From: Streptomyces sp.
GTDB taxonomy: Bacteria > Actinomycetota > Actinomycetes > Streptomycetales > Streptomycetaceae
Assembly: GCF_019510245.1 (NCBI RefSeq)
Contig: NZ_JAEKKT010000208.1
Span: forward strand, 1-64,000
Direction: 5' to 3'
Length of the DNA stretch: 64,000 bases
Shown here piece after piece: positions 1 through 8,849 of the stretch. Positions within the stretch are counted from its first letter, which is position 1, and the number at the start of each line of letters is the position of its first letter. Below the pieces are notes generated by a model. The model did not search any database and had not been told where the DNA came from. It worked only from the letters and a program-made list of their open reading frames with translations. Made by a program: the position numbers and the translations under genes.

Positions 1-800
1 TGACGGTGTGGGCCCACCACATGTACGTCACCGGTGGTGTGCTGCTGCCGTTCTTCTCCTTCATGACCTTCCTGATCGCGGTCCCGACCGGTGTGAAGTT
101 CTTCAACTGGATCGGCACCATGTGGAAGGGCTCGCTGTCCTTCGAGACACCGATGCTCTGGGCCACCGGCTTCCTGATCACCTTCACCTTCGGTGGTCTG
201 ACCGGTGTCATCCTGGCCTCGCCGCCGATGGACTTCCACGTCTCCGACTCGTACTTCGTCGTCGCCCACTTCCACTACGTGGTCTTCGGTACGGTCGTCT
301 TCGCGATGTTCTCCGGCTTCCACTTCTGGTGGCCGAAGATGACCGGCAAGATGCTGGACGAGCGGCTCGGCAAGATCACCTTCTGGACGCTGTTCATCGG
401 CTTCCACGGCACCTTCCTGGTCCAGCACTGGCTGGGCGCCGAGGGCATGCCGCGCCGGTACGCCGACTACCTGGCGGCCGACGGCTTCACCACCCTGAAC
501 ACGATCTCGACGATCAGCTCCTTCCTGCTCGGCCTGTCGATCCTGCCGTTCCTCTACAACGTGTGGAAGACGGCCAAGTACGGCAAGCCGGTCGGCGTCG
601 ACGACCCGTGGGGCTACGGCCGTTCGCTGGAGTGGGCGACCTCCTGCCCGCCGCCGCGGCACAACTTCGTCACCCTGCCGCGGATCCGCAGCGAATCGCC
701 GGCGTTCGACCTGCACCACCCTGAGATCGCCGCCCTGGAGCAGCTGGAGCACGGCCACGCCGCCGCCGCTGTCGCGGGCAGCAAGGAGGCCGGCAAGTGA
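1..800 (+). CDS. ctaD: Cytochrome c oxidase subunit I, C-terminal part
   Basis: This is the last 265 or so residues of the catalytic heme-copper subunit of the aa3 terminal oxidase, which reduces O2 and pumps protons in the plasma membrane. The reading frame is already open at the window edge (first whole codon at 3). The segment VVAHFHYVVFG carries the paired histidines that ligate heme a3 and heme a in the tenth helix of the family. Several hydrophobic helices precede a soluble C-terminal tail containing YGRSLEWATSCPPP, which is typical of actinobacterial CtaD. The stop overlaps the GTG of ctaF by 4 bases (GTGA), so the two are translationally coupled. The N-terminal half lies upstream of the window. 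Confidence 0.97.
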   Translation, partial: TVWAHHMYVTGGVLLPFFSFMTFLIAVPTGVKFFNWIGTMWKGSLSFETPMLWATGFLITFTFGGLTGVILASPPMDFHVSDSYFVVAHFHYVVFGTVVFAMFSGFHFWWPKMTGKMLDERLGKITFWTLFIGFHGTFLVQHWLGAEGMPRRYADYLAADGFTTLNTISTISSFLLGLSILPFLYNVWKTAKYGKPVGVDDPWGYGRSLEWATSCPPPRHNFVTLPRIRSESPAFDLHHPEIAALEQLEHGHAAAAVAGSKEAGK

Positions 801-1195
801 AGATCCAGGGCCGCATGTTCGTGTGGCTGAGTGTCTTCGTCCTCGTCATCGCGATCGTCTATGGCGTGTGGTCGAAGGAACCGGCCGGCACCACGGCACT
901 CTTCCTGGCCTTCGGCCTGTGCATCATGATCGGCTTCTACCTGGGCTTCACCGCCTCGCGCGTCGACGCGGGTGCCCAGGACAACAAGGAGGCCGACGTC
1001 GCGGACGAGGCCGGCGAGATCGGCTTCTTCAGCCCGCACAGCTGGCAGCCGCTCGCCCTGGGCGTCGGCGGCGCGCTGGCCTTCCTCGGTGTCGCCGTCG
1101 GCTGGTGGCTGCTGTACTTCTCGGCACCCATCATCATGATCGGCCTCTTCGGCTGGGTGTTCGAGTACTACCGCGGTGAGAACCGCACCCAGTAG
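797..1195 (+). CDS. ctaF: Cytochrome c oxidase subunit IV
   Basis: A 132-residue membrane protein of the actinobacterial aa3 oxidase subunit IV family, part of the terminal oxidase. It starts at GTG inside the ctaD stop (4-base overlap). About four hydrophobic segments are visible: two near the N terminus (FVWLSVFVLVIAIVYGVW, then FLAFGLCIMIGFYLGF) and two near the C terminus around GVGGALAFLGVAVGWWLLYF and APIIMIGLFGWVFEYY. A hydrophilic stretch rich in Asp/Glu joins the two pairs. Transcription of the ctaD-ctaF unit probably ends at the strong hairpin just downstream. Length and position match the family well. Confidence 0.93.
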   Translation: MKIQGRMFVWLSVFVLVIAIVYGVWSKEPAGTTALFLAFGLCIMIGFYLGFTASRVDAGAQDNKEADVADEAGEIGFFSPHSWQPLALGVGGALAFLGVAVGWWLLYFSAPIIMIGLFGWVFEYYRGENRTQ

Positions 1196-1210
1196 GCGCG
1201 TGCAGAGCAC

Positions 1211-1254
1211 GGCAGGAGCCCGGACTTTCCGTCAGGAGGGTCCGGGCTCCTGCC
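1211..1254 (+). terminator. Hairpin terminator after ctaF
   Basis: A perfect 15-bp inverted repeat, GGCAGGAGCCCGGAC at 1211-1225 and its complement at 1240-1254, closes a 14-nt loop. It lies 15 bases after the ctaF stop and before the oppositely regulated transpeptidase gene. There is no long U tract, which is normal for Streptomyces terminators. Confidence 0.85.
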
Positions 1255-1347
1255 GTTCCCGGCCCGTTCGCGCCTTCGGCGCAGCGGCCGTCCCCCGTCC
1301 GGACCAGCCGCATCGCCGGTCCGGAAAACATCTCATAGCGTGACAAT

Positions 1348-2610
1348 ATGAGTCACTCTCCGTGCGTCCGTACCGTCGTCAGCTGCACCCTGCTGGTGAT
1401 CGCCCTCGGCGCGGGCGTCACCGCCTGCGGTTCGGACGGCAATCCCCTCGCGGACAAGCCGTACGACGCGGCGGACCAGATCTCCTTCAACACGCCCACC
1501 GGCGCGGGGAAGCGGGCCGACCCCGACAAGCCCCTGGAGGTCGTCGCCAAGAGCGACGAGGACCGCATCACGGACGTCACGGCCCAGGACGCCACAGGTC
1601 GCTTCGTGGCGGGCGAACTCGACGCCGACGGCCGCCGCTGGCACAGCACCTCCCCGCTGGCCGCCAACGCCCACTACACGGTCCAGGTGAGCACCGAGGA
1701 CGAGAATGGCGCGCCCGGCCGCAAGACCCTCACCTTCGACACCAACACGCCCGCCACCCGGCAGCGGCTGAAGGTCACCTTCGGCCCCAAGGCCGGCGAG
1801 TACGGCGTGGGCCAGCCGGTCACCGCCCAACTCGACCAGGCAATCAAGGACAAGGCCCAGCGCGCCATCGTCGAGCGCGCCCTCAGGGTCGACTCCGTCC
1901 CGGCCGTGGAGGGCTCCTGGTACTGGGTGAGCGACAAGGAACTCCACTACCGGCCCAAGGACTACTGGCCCGCCCACGCCACCATTCAGGCGCACAGCAA
2001 CCTGGACGGCATCCGGATCAGCGACCGCCTGTGGGGCGGCCCGGCCGCTCCGCTCAAGATCACCACGGGCGCCAAGCTCCTCGCCGTCACGGACGCGGCA
2101 GCCCACCAGCTGACGGTCTACAAGGACGACAAGGAGATCAACCAGATCCCCGTCACCACCGGCAAACCGGGCTTCGAGACCCGCAACGGCGTCAAGGTCG
2201 TCCTGGAGAAGCAGTACTTCGTACGGATGCGCGGCAGCACGGTCGGCATCGCGGAGGGCACGTCGGACTCCTACGACCTGCCGGTCTACTACGCCACCCG
2301 GGTCACCTGGTCGGGCGAGTACGTGCACGCCGCACCCTGGTCGGTGGGCTCACAGGGTTACGAGAACGTCAGCCACGGCTGCACCGGCATGAGCACCTCG
2401 AACGCCGAGTGGTTCTTCGACACCTTCCACCCCGGTGACCTGGTGAAGGTCGTCAACTCCAACGGCAAGGAGATGGAGAACTTCGGCAACGGCTTCGGCG
2501 ACTGGAACCTCGCCTGGAAGGACTGGCGCAAGGGCAGCGCCCTCACCAACGGCACCCCGGACGGCCCCAAGCCACAGGACGCGGCGAGAGTGCAGCCGGC
2601 AGCCCTTTGA
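1348..2610 (+). CDS. L,D-transpeptidase lipoprotein (Ig-like plus YkuD domains)
   Basis: A 420-residue secreted lipoprotein expected to form 3-3 cross-links in peptidoglycan. The N terminus has a hydrophobic signal and lipobox VTAC with Cys27 as the lipidated residue. Ig-like domains fill roughly residues 40-240, as in mycobacterial LdtMt2-type enzymes. The catalytic YkuD domain follows and contains SHGCTGMS with His343 and nucleophile Cys345. The 60-residue C-terminal tail ends in a Pro-rich segment. It sits between ctaF and ctaE but has its own upstream spacer and is followed by a convergent gene, so it is probably monocistronic. ATG 1348 is chosen because it gives the complete signal peptide; no clear ribosome site is visible, so a leaderless or weakly led start is possible. 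Confidence 0.92.
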   Translation: MSHSPCVRTVVSCTLLVIALGAGVTACGSDGNPLADKPYDAADQISFNTPTGAGKRADPDKPLEVVAKSDEDRITDVTAQDATGRFVAGELDADGRRWHSTSPLAANAHYTVQVSTEDENGAPGRKTLTFDTNTPATRQRLKVTFGPKAGEYGVGQPVTAQLDQAIKDKAQRAIVERALRVDSVPAVEGSWYWVSDKELHYRPKDYWPAHATIQAHSNLDGIRISDRLWGGPAAPLKITTGAKLLAVTDAAAHQLTVYKDDKEINQIPVTTGKPGFETRNGVKVVLEKQYFVRMRGSTVGIAEGTSDSYDLPVYYATRVTWSGEYVHAAPWSVGSQGYENVSHGCTGMSTSNAEWFFDTFHPGDLVKVVNSNGKEMENFGNGFGDWNLAWKDWRKGSALTNGTPDGPKPQDAARVQPAAL

Positions 2611-2635
2611 AACGCCCCCAGCGGCAAGAGACCCG

Positions 2636-2668
2636 TCAGGGGCGCGGGGAACTGCGCGACAAGCCACA
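2636..2668. repeat. Dispersed GGGGCGCGGGGAACTGCGCGAC repeat, copy 1
   Basis: This short intergenic sequence (core GGGGCGCGGGGAACTGCGCG then ACAAGCCA) lies between the convergent transpeptidase and receiver-like genes. Related copies occur near 10509, 19741, 25041, 27779, 34313, 46464 and 58281. It probably serves as a bidirectional transcription end. Confidence 0.7.
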
Positions 2669-2708
2669 CACGGCCTGCACGCGCGCACTCGGCCCGCGCC
2701 CCGCCCTC

Positions 2709-3110
2709 CTAGGCGCTCTGCAGCCTCTTCTGCCGCAACAGCGAAGCCAGCGCGCCCGCGAACTCCACCGGCTCCACCGGCAGCGTCACGGCCGCGTCCG
2801 CCCGGCTCCACGTGGCCAGCCACGCATCCTGCGGCCGCCCGATGAGCAGCAGCACCGGCGGGCAGTTGAACACCTCGTCCTTGATCTGCCGGCACATCCC
2901 CATGCCCCCCATCGGCACGGCCTCGCCGTCCAGGACGCACACGTCGATCCCGCCCTTGTCCAGCTCGGCGAGGACCGCCGCAGGCGTGGCGCACTCCACG
3001 AACTCGACGAACGGCACATCGGGAGCCGGCCGCCGGCCGGCGGCGAGCCGCACCTGCTCGCGGGTGTTGGAGTCGTCGCTGTAGACCAGCACCGTGGCGG
3101 TCGGCTGCAT
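2709..3110 (-). CDS. Small receiver-like (pseudo-receiver) protein
   Basis: A 133-residue protein with the layout of a two-component receiver domain and no output domain. The acidic pair Asp12-Asp13 (YSDDS) and a phosphoacceptor-like Asp61 (VCVLDGEAVPMGG) are present. The later conserved residues are not: the Ser/Thr position reads Ile90-Gly91, and the Lys of the K-P motif is Leu110 (TLPVEP). It may therefore fold as a receiver without normal phosphotransfer. I chose ATG 3110 because GGAGG sits just upstream; the longer open frame beyond it is non-coding in character. It diverges from ctaE and sits inside the oxidase/bc1 locus, as in other Streptomyces. Function unknown; a redox or respiratory link is only inference from position. 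Confidence 0.8.
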   Translation of the reverse strand: MQPTATVLVYSDDSNTREQVRLAAGRRPAPDVPFVEFVECATPAAVLAELDKGGIDVCVLDGEAVPMGGMGMCRQIKDEVFNCPPVLLLIGRPQDAWLATWSRADAAVTLPVEPVEFAGALASLLRQKRLQSA

Positions 3111-3288
3111 TGTTCCTCCGAGACGTCGGCGTCGTACGGACAGGACCGATGCGCCGGATGCTACTCCCCTGAACACCTCGTCAACACCTGTTGGAACACC
3201 GCTTCGATGGGCCATCCGGGCACTACACAGGGGGCGAACACTCCGAACGGCACCCCCCGGAGTGAGCGCGAGATAAGCGACCGACATA

Positions 3289-3909
3289 ATGTCGGTCGTG
3301 GCGACAGCAACGACAGTAGATACCGGGCACGCGCACCCGTCGGTCAACCGGCCGAACCTCACCAGCGTCGGAACCATCATCTGGCTGAGTTCCGAGCTGA
3401 TGTTCTTCGCGGCCCTCTTCGCGATGTACTTCACCCTGCGATCGGTGACAGGTCCGGATCACTGGAAGGAGATGGCGAGCCATCTCAACATTCCGTTCTC
3501 CGCGACCAACACCACGATCCTGGTGCTTTCCTCCCTCACCTGCCAGCTCGGCGTGTTCGCCGCCGAGCGCGGGGACGTGAAGAAGCTCCGGGGCTGGTTC
3601 ATCCTCACCTTCATCATGGGTGCGATCTTCATCGGCGGTCAGATCTACGAGTACACGGAGCTGGTGAAGAAGGACGGGATCTCGCTGTCCTCCGACCCGT
3701 ACGGCTCGGTGTTCTACCTGACCACCGGCTTCCACGGCATGCACGTGACGGGCGGCCTCATCGCCTTCCTGTTCGTCCTGGGGCGCACCTACGCGGCGAA
3801 GAGGTTCACGCACGAGCAGGCGACCGCGGCCATCGTCGTGTCCTACTACTGGCACTTCGTCGACGTCGTCTGGATCGGCCTGTTCGCCACGATCTACCTG
3901 ATCAAGTAG
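3289..3909 (+). CDS. ctaE: Cytochrome c oxidase subunit III
   Basis: A 206-residue integral membrane subunit of the aa3 oxidase. About five transmembrane helices are visible, including IIWLSSELMFFAALFAMYF and the conserved FHGMHVTGGLIAF segment. The final helix with SYYWHFVDVVWIGLF is diagnostic of the COX3/CtaE family. It is the short actinobacterial form. It begins a block that continues into qcrC after 77 bases, so oxidase and bc1 genes are probably co-transcribed and form the respiratory supercomplex. ATG 3289 is the first start that preserves the full N terminus; the upstream ribosome site is weak. Confidence 0.96.
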   Translation: MSVVATATTVDTGHAHPSVNRPNLTSVGTIIWLSSELMFFAALFAMYFTLRSVTGPDHWKEMASHLNIPFSATNTTILVLSSLTCQLGVFAAERGDVKKLRGWFILTFIMGAIFIGGQIYEYTELVKKDGISLSSDPYGSVFYLTTGFHGMHVTGGLIAFLFVLGRTYAAKRFTHEQATAAIVVSYYWHFVDVVWIGLFATIYLIK

Positions 3910-3986
3910 CCGGGCCGGCACCACGCGCCGTAGAAGCGCACTTTCCAGAAGCATCGACGCAGAAGATCCTGACACCGGGGTAATCC

Positions 3987-4799
3987 GTGAAAAAGCTCTC
4001 CGCACGACGACGCCATCCGCTGGCGGCAGTCGTCGTCCTACTCCTCGCGCTGGCATGCACAGGGGGGCTGTACGCCGCGTTCGCACCCGCGGGCAAGGCG
4101 CAGGCCGATGAAACATCCCAGTCCCTGACCATCGAGGAGGGCAAGAAGCTCTACTCGGTCGGTTGCGCCAGCTGCCACGGCACCGGCGGTCAGGGTTCGT
4201 CCGACGGCCCCAGCCTGGTGGGCGTGGGCGCCGCGGCCGTCGACTTCCAGGTCGGCACCGGCCGTATGCCGGCCGCCACCTCGCAGGGCCCGCAGGTCGT
4301 CAAGAAGAAGAACATCTACACCCAGGCCCAGATCGACCAGCTCGCGGCGTACATCGCCTCGCTGGGCGCCGGTCCCGAGGTTCCGACCAAGGAGCAGTAC
4401 GGCCCGGACGGTGCCGACATCGCCAAGGGTGGCGAGCTCTTCCGCACCAACTGCGCGCAGTGCCACAACTTCGTGGGCGCGGGAGGTGCGCTGACCAAGG
4501 GCAAGTTCGCCCCGAGCCTTGAGGGCGTCGACCCGAAGCACATCTACGAGGCCATGCAGACGGGCCCGCAGAACATGCCGTCCTTCCCCGACACCACGCT
4601 GACGGAGAAGAACAAGAAGGACATCATCGCGTACCTGAACGCGGTCAACAGCAGCAACACGGAGAACCCCGGCGGTCTCAACCTGGGCGGCCTCGGGCCG
4701 GTCAGCGAGGGTCTGTTCGCCTGGATCTTCGGTCTCGGTGCACTGATCGCGGTCGCCGTCTGGGTCGCCGCTCGGACCGCAAAGGCCAAGAAGTCATGA
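3987..4799 (+). CDS. qcrC: Diheme cytochrome c subunit of the bc1 complex
   Basis: A 270-residue membrane-anchored diheme cytochrome c that passes electrons directly from the bc1 complex to the aa3 oxidase, replacing soluble cytochrome c in actinobacteria. An N-terminal hydrophobic signal/anchor (residues about 10-32) is followed by two heme-binding motifs, Cys60-Ala-Ser-Cys63-His64 and Cys156-Ala-Gln-Cys159-His160. A C-terminal transmembrane helix (GLFAWIFGLGALIAVAVWV) completes the fold. The start is GTG 3987. The stop overlaps the qcrA start by four bases (ATGA), indicating coupled translation. Confidence 0.97.
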   Translation: MKKLSARRRHPLAAVVVLLLALACTGGLYAAFAPAGKAQADETSQSLTIEEGKKLYSVGCASCHGTGGQGSSDGPSLVGVGAAAVDFQVGTGRMPAATSQGPQVVKKKNIYTQAQIDQLAAYIASLGAGPEVPTKEQYGPDGADIAKGGELFRTNCAQCHNFVGAGGALTKGKFAPSLEGVDPKHIYEAMQTGPQNMPSFPDTTLTEKNKKDIIAYLNAVNSSNTENPGGLNLGGLGPVSEGLFAWIFGLGALIAVAVWVAARTAKAKKS

Positions 4800-5854
4800 G
4801 TAGCCAAGACATTCCAGAAGAGAACCTGCCCGCTGAGCAGGACCACGCGCACACCGCCGTGAGTGTGGCGGACGAGAAGGACCCGTTCTCGGACCCGGGT
4901 CTGCCGCCGCACGAGCACCGGATCCAGGACATCGACGAGCGGGCCGCCAAGCGGTCCGAGCGCGTCGTGGCCATGCTGTTCACGGTGTCGATGCTGGCCA
5001 CCGTCGGCTTCATCGCCTCCTATGTGACGATCCCCAAAGACAAGTCGATCTTCGTCTTCCCGATCGGTCACATCAGCGCCCTGAACTTCGCCCTGGGCCT
5101 GACCCTCGGCGCGGCGCTGTTCTGCATCGGCGCGGGCGCGGTCCACTGGGCCCGCACCCTGATGTCCGACGTGGAGGTCGCCGACGAGCGGCACGCCATC
5201 TCGGCCCCGCCGGAGGTCAAGGCCAAGGTTCTGGCCGACTTCCAGCAGGGCGCCAAGGAATCGGCGCTCGGCCGGCGCAAGCTGATCCGCAACACGATGT
5301 TCGGCGCGCTGACCCTGGTCCCGCTCTCCGGCGTCGTGCTGCTGCGCGACCTCGGCCCGCTGCCCGGCACCTCGCTGCGCCACACGGCGTGGTCGAAGGG
5401 CAAGCTGCTCGTCAACATGAACACCAACGAGCCGCTGCGTCCCTCCGACGTCGCCGTCGGCTCGCTGACCTTCGCCAAGCCCGAGGGCGTGGAGGAGTCC
5501 CAGGAGGACTTCCAGAACGTGATGGCGAAGGCGGCCCTGATGATCATCCGGCTGCAGCCGGACAACATCAAGGACAAGCGCGAGCTCGAGTGGTCGCACG
5601 AAGGCATCGTCGCCTTCTCGAAGATCTGCACCCACGTGGGCTGCCCGATCTCCCTGTACGAGCAGCAGACCCACCACGTGCTCTGCCCGTGCCACCAGTC
5701 CACCTTCGACCTCTCCGACGGTGCCCGAGTGATCTTCGGCCCGGCCGGTCACGCCCTGCCGCAGCTGCGCATCGGCGTGAGCGAAGAGGGTTACCTCCAA
5801 GCGCTCGGCGACTTCGAGGAGCCCGTCGGTCCTGCCTTCTGGGAGCGCGGATGA
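4796..5854 (+). CDS. qcrA: Rieske iron-sulfur subunit of the bc1 complex
   Basis: A 352-residue protein carrying the 2Fe-2S cluster that takes electrons from quinol. The cluster-binding motifs are visible as CTHVGC (first Cys at residue 278) and CPCHQS about 15-20 residues later. The long N-terminal part has the three transmembrane helices typical of actinobacterial QcrA, including VVAMLFTVSMLATVGFIASY and ALNFALGLTLGAALFCIGAG. It overlaps qcrC and qcrB by four bases at both ends, so the qcrCAB operon is tightly coupled. Confidence 0.97.
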   Translation: MSSQDIPEENLPAEQDHAHTAVSVADEKDPFSDPGLPPHEHRIQDIDERAAKRSERVVAMLFTVSMLATVGFIASYVTIPKDKSIFVFPIGHISALNFALGLTLGAALFCIGAGAVHWARTLMSDVEVADERHAISAPPEVKAKVLADFQQGAKESALGRRKLIRNTMFGALTLVPLSGVVLLRDLGPLPGTSLRHTAWSKGKLLVNMNTNEPLRPSDVAVGSLTFAKPEGVEESQEDFQNVMAKAALMIIRLQPDNIKDKRELEWSHEGIVAFSKICTHVGCPISLYEQQTHHVLCPCHQSTFDLSDGARVIFGPAGHALPQLRIGVSEEGYLQALGDFEEPVGPAFWERG

Positions 5855-7488
5855 GCACTACAGAGAACAACGAGTCCCGCGAACGCGGGAAGGCACCGGC
5901 CGGCGAGCGCGTCGCCGACTGGGCCGACGGACGGCTCGGGATCTACTCCCTGGCCAAGTCCAACATGCGCAAGATCTTCCCCGACCACTGGTCGTTCATG
6001 TTGGGCGAAGTGTGCTTGTACAGCTTCATCATCATCATCCTGACGGGTGTGTACCTGACGCTGTTCTTCCACCCGTCGATGAACGAGGTGGTGTACCACG
6101 GCAGCTACGTCCCGCTCCAGGGACAGATGATGTCCGAGGCGTTCAGCTCGACCCTGCACATCTCCTTCGACGTGCGCGGTGGTCTGCTCATCCGGCAGAT
6201 CCACCACTGGGCCGCGCTGATCTTCCTCGCCGGCATGTTCGTGCACATGATGCGTGTGTTCTTCACCGGCGCGTTCCGCAAGCCGCGTGAGATCAACTGG
6301 CTGTTCGGCTTCCTGCTGTTCGTCCTCGGCATGTTCACCGGTTTCACCGGTTACTCGCTCCCGGACGACCTGCTCTCCGGCACCGGTGTCCGCTTCACCG
6401 AGGGCGCCATCCTGTCCATGCCGATCGTCGGCACGTACATCTCGTTCTTCCTCTTCGGCGGGCAGTTCCCCGGCCACGACTTCGTCGCCCGGTTCTACTC
6501 GATCCACATCCTGCTGCTGCCGGGCATCATGCTCGGCCTGGTGGTGGGCCACCTGATCCTGGTCTTCTACCACAAGCACACGCAGTTCGCGGGTCCCGGG
6601 AAGACCGAGAAGAACGTCGTCGGCATGCCGCTGCTGCCGGTCTACATGGCCAAGGCCGGAGGCTTCTTCTTCCTGGTCTTCGGTGTCATCGCGGCCATCG
6701 CGGCGATCGCCTCGATCAACCCGATCTGGGCCATGGGCCCCTACCGTCCGGACCAGGTGTCCACCGGCGCCCAGCCCGACTGGTACATGGGCTTCGCCGA
6801 GGGTCTGATCCGCTACATGCCCGGCTGGGAGATCAACTTCTGGGGCCACACCCTGGTCCTGGGCGTCTTCATCCCGCTGATCCTGTTCGGTGTGGTCCTC
6901 GCGGCGATCGCGGTCTACCCGTTCATCGAGTCCTGGGTCACCGGTGACAAGAGCGAGCACCACATCCTGGACCGCCCGCGCAACGCCCCGACCCGTACCG
7001 CCTTCGGTGTGGCCTGGGTGACGGTGTACATGGTGGGCCTGGTCGGTGGTGGCAACGACCTCTTCGCCACCCACTTCCACCTGTCGATCAACGACGTGAC
7101 CTGGTTCGTCCGGATCTTCTTCTTCGCCGGACCGGTGATCGCGTTCATCGTCACCAAGCGGATCTGCCTCGGCCTGCAGCGCCGGGACCGCGACAAGGTG
7201 CTGCACGGCCGTGAGACCGGCATCATCAAGCGGCTGCCGCACGGTGAGTTCATCGAGGTCCACGAGCCGCTCTCGCAGGAGCAGCTGCACACCCTCACGG
7301 CGCACCACCAGTACGAGCCGGCCCAGGTCGGCCCGGCGGTCGACGAGAACGGTGTCGAGCGCAAGATCAAGGGCTCCGAGAAGCTCCGCGCCAAGCTGAG
7401 CAACGCCTACTACGGCGAGGACAACCAGATCCCGAAGCCGACCGTCGAGGAGTACAAGGAGATCACGAGCGGCCACGGCCACCACTGA
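5851..7488 (+). CDS. qcrB: Cytochrome b subunit of the bc1 complex
   Basis: A 545-residue membrane protein containing the two b hemes and the quinol oxidation site. Family features include the helix with HHWAALIFLAGMFVHMMRVF (heme-ligand histidines) and HILLLPGIMLGLVVGH in the next paired helix. PDWYMGFAEGL (the PEWY-type Qo-site motif, here PDWY) is also present. A cytosolic C-terminal extension of about 130 residues after the last helix is usual in actinobacteria. The start is ATG 5851, overlapping the qcrA stop; the open frame extends further upstream but that part is out-of-frame qcrA sequence. The operon ends at the hairpin 25 bases downstream. Confidence 0.97.
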   Translation: MSTTENNESRERGKAPAGERVADWADGRLGIYSLAKSNMRKIFPDHWSFMLGEVCLYSFIIIILTGVYLTLFFHPSMNEVVYHGSYVPLQGQMMSEAFSSTLHISFDVRGGLLIRQIHHWAALIFLAGMFVHMMRVFFTGAFRKPREINWLFGFLLFVLGMFTGFTGYSLPDDLLSGTGVRFTEGAILSMPIVGTYISFFLFGGQFPGHDFVARFYSIHILLLPGIMLGLVVGHLILVFYHKHTQFAGPGKTEKNVVGMPLLPVYMAKAGGFFFLVFGVIAAIAAIASINPIWAMGPYRPDQVSTGAQPDWYMGFAEGLIRYMPGWEINFWGHTLVLGVFIPLILFGVVLAAIAVYPFIESWVTGDKSEHHILDRPRNAPTRTAFGVAWVTVYMVGLVGGGNDLFATHFHLSINDVTWFVRIFFFAGPVIAFIVTKRICLGLQRRDRDKVLHGRETGIIKRLPHGEFIEVHEPLSQEQLHTLTAHHQYEPAQVGPAVDENGVERKIKGSEKLRAKLSNAYYGEDNQIPKPTVEEYKEITSGHGHH

Positions 7489-7513
7489 TCGACCGCGTCG
7501 CCACGCCACGGTC

Positions 7514-7550
7514 GAAGGGCCCCCGTCCGTACCTCGGACGGGGGCCCTTC
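7514..7550 (+). terminator. Strong hairpin terminator after qcrB
   Basis: A 16-bp perfect stem (GAAGGGCCCCCGTCCG and its complement) with the 5-nt loop TACCT ends the ctaE-qcrCAB operon and separates it from trpD. Confidence 0.92.
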
Positions 7551-7621
7551 GCCGTGCCCGGAGCTGGATAGGGTGGGCCCTGAAACCGGTTATTCCGCGT
7601 ACGACGATCAGGAGCGGCCTC

Positions 7622-8686
7622 ATGAGCGCTGTGACCCCCGCTGGAGGCGACACCGCGGCGGGCCGTTCCTGGCCCGAGGTACTGAACGCGCTGCTGTACG
7701 GCCAGGACCAGAGCGCCGACGCCACGGCCTGGGCGATGGACCAGATCATGCGCGGCCAGGCCACCGACGCCCAGATCGCGGGCTTCGTCGTCGCCCTGCG
7801 GGCCAAGGGCGAGACCGTCGAGGAGATCAACGGGCTCGTCCGCACGATGTACGAGCACGCCAACGTCATCGACGTGCCGGGCCGCACCGTCGACATCGTC
7901 GGCACCGGCGGCGACGGCGCGAAGACGGTGAACATCTCCACGATGTCGGCGCTCGTGGTGGCCGGCACCGGCGCGAAGGTCGTCAAGCACGGCAACCGCG
8001 CGGCCTCCTCCGCGTCCGGGGCCTCCGACGTCCTGGAGAAGCTCGGCGTCAACCTCGACCTGACCCCGCAGCGGGTCGCCGAGGTCGCCGAGGAGGCCGG
8101 CATCACCTTCTGCTTCGCCATCAAGTTCCACCCTGCGCTGCGCCACGCGGGCGCCGCACGCGGTCAGCTGGGCATCCGCACGGTCTTCAACATCCTCGGC
8201 CCGCTGACCAACCCCGCCAGAGTGCGGGCCCAGGCGGTCGGCGTCGCGGACCCCCGCATGGCCCCCGTCGTCGCGGGCGTCTTCGCCGAACGCGGCCACT
8301 CCTCCCTCGTCTTCCGCGGCGACGACGGCCTCGACGAACTGACGACGACCGCCACGTCCCGCGTCTGGACGGTCCGCGACGGCAAGGTCACCGAGGAGAC
8401 CTTCGACCCCCGGGACGTCGGCATCGACCTGGTCCCCGTGGAGGCGTTGCGGGGCGGCGACCCGTCGTACAACGCGGAGGTCGCCCGCCGCCTCCTGGAC
8501 GGCGAGCAGGGCCCGGTACGGGACGCGGTGCTGCTGAACTCGGCGGCGGCGCTGGTGGCCCTGGACCCGGGCACGGGGTCGCTGGCGGAGCAGCTCCGCG
8601 CCGGCATGGACAGGGCGGCGCAGTCGATCGACTCGGGTGCGGCCAAGCGGGTCCTGGAGCGCTGGGCGGCGGCGACGCACAAGTAG
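7622..8686 (+). CDS. trpD: Anthranilate phosphoribosyltransferase
   Basis: A 354-residue enzyme of tryptophan synthesis that joins anthranilate to PRPP. The glycine-rich PRPP loop VGTGGDGAKTVNIST, the KHGNRAASSASGASDVLE anthranilate/PRPP segment and the downstream FNILGPLTNPA motif are all present. ATG 7622 gives the normal family length. It stands alone here, away from the other trp genes in the window, between the qcr operon and a SAM-IV-controlled gene. A hairpin follows two bases after the stop, so it is monocistronic. Confidence 0.97.
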   Translation: MSAVTPAGGDTAAGRSWPEVLNALLYGQDQSADATAWAMDQIMRGQATDAQIAGFVVALRAKGETVEEINGLVRTMYEHANVIDVPGRTVDIVGTGGDGAKTVNISTMSALVVAGTGAKVVKHGNRAASSASGASDVLEKLGVNLDLTPQRVAEVAEEAGITFCFAIKFHPALRHAGAARGQLGIRTVFNILGPLTNPARVRAQAVGVADPRMAPVVAGVFAERGHSSLVFRGDDGLDELTTTATSRVWTVRDGKVTEETFDPRDVGIDLVPVEALRGGDPSYNAEVARRLLDGEQGPVRDAVLLNSAAALVALDPGTGSLAEQLRAGMDRAAQSIDSGAAKRVLERWAAATHK

Positions 8687-8687
8687 G

Positions 8688-8727
8688 GGCGGCGCCGTCA
8701 GGGGCCGAGGCGCGGAACGGCGCCGCC
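8688..8727 (+). terminator. Hairpin terminator after trpD
   Basis: An 11-bp inverted repeat (GGCGGCGCCGT at 8688-8698 with its complement at 8717-8727) around an 18-nt loop, directly after the trpD stop. Confidence 0.75.
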
Positions 8728-8849
8728 GCACTGCGCCGTCGGGGCTGGTCGCGTTGCGGCGGAAACAATCCTGAGCGTCGGCTCCCCCCCCGTTCCGTCA
8801 TCCGGACACGAGTTGCGCGTCCGCGATCACTTCACCTACGTTTTTCCCA

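Noticed and set aside
5791..8124. A 777-codon minus-strand open frame across qcrB and trpD
   Set aside because: It is antisense to two well-identified genes and has low-complexity composition; long antisense frames are normal at this GC content.
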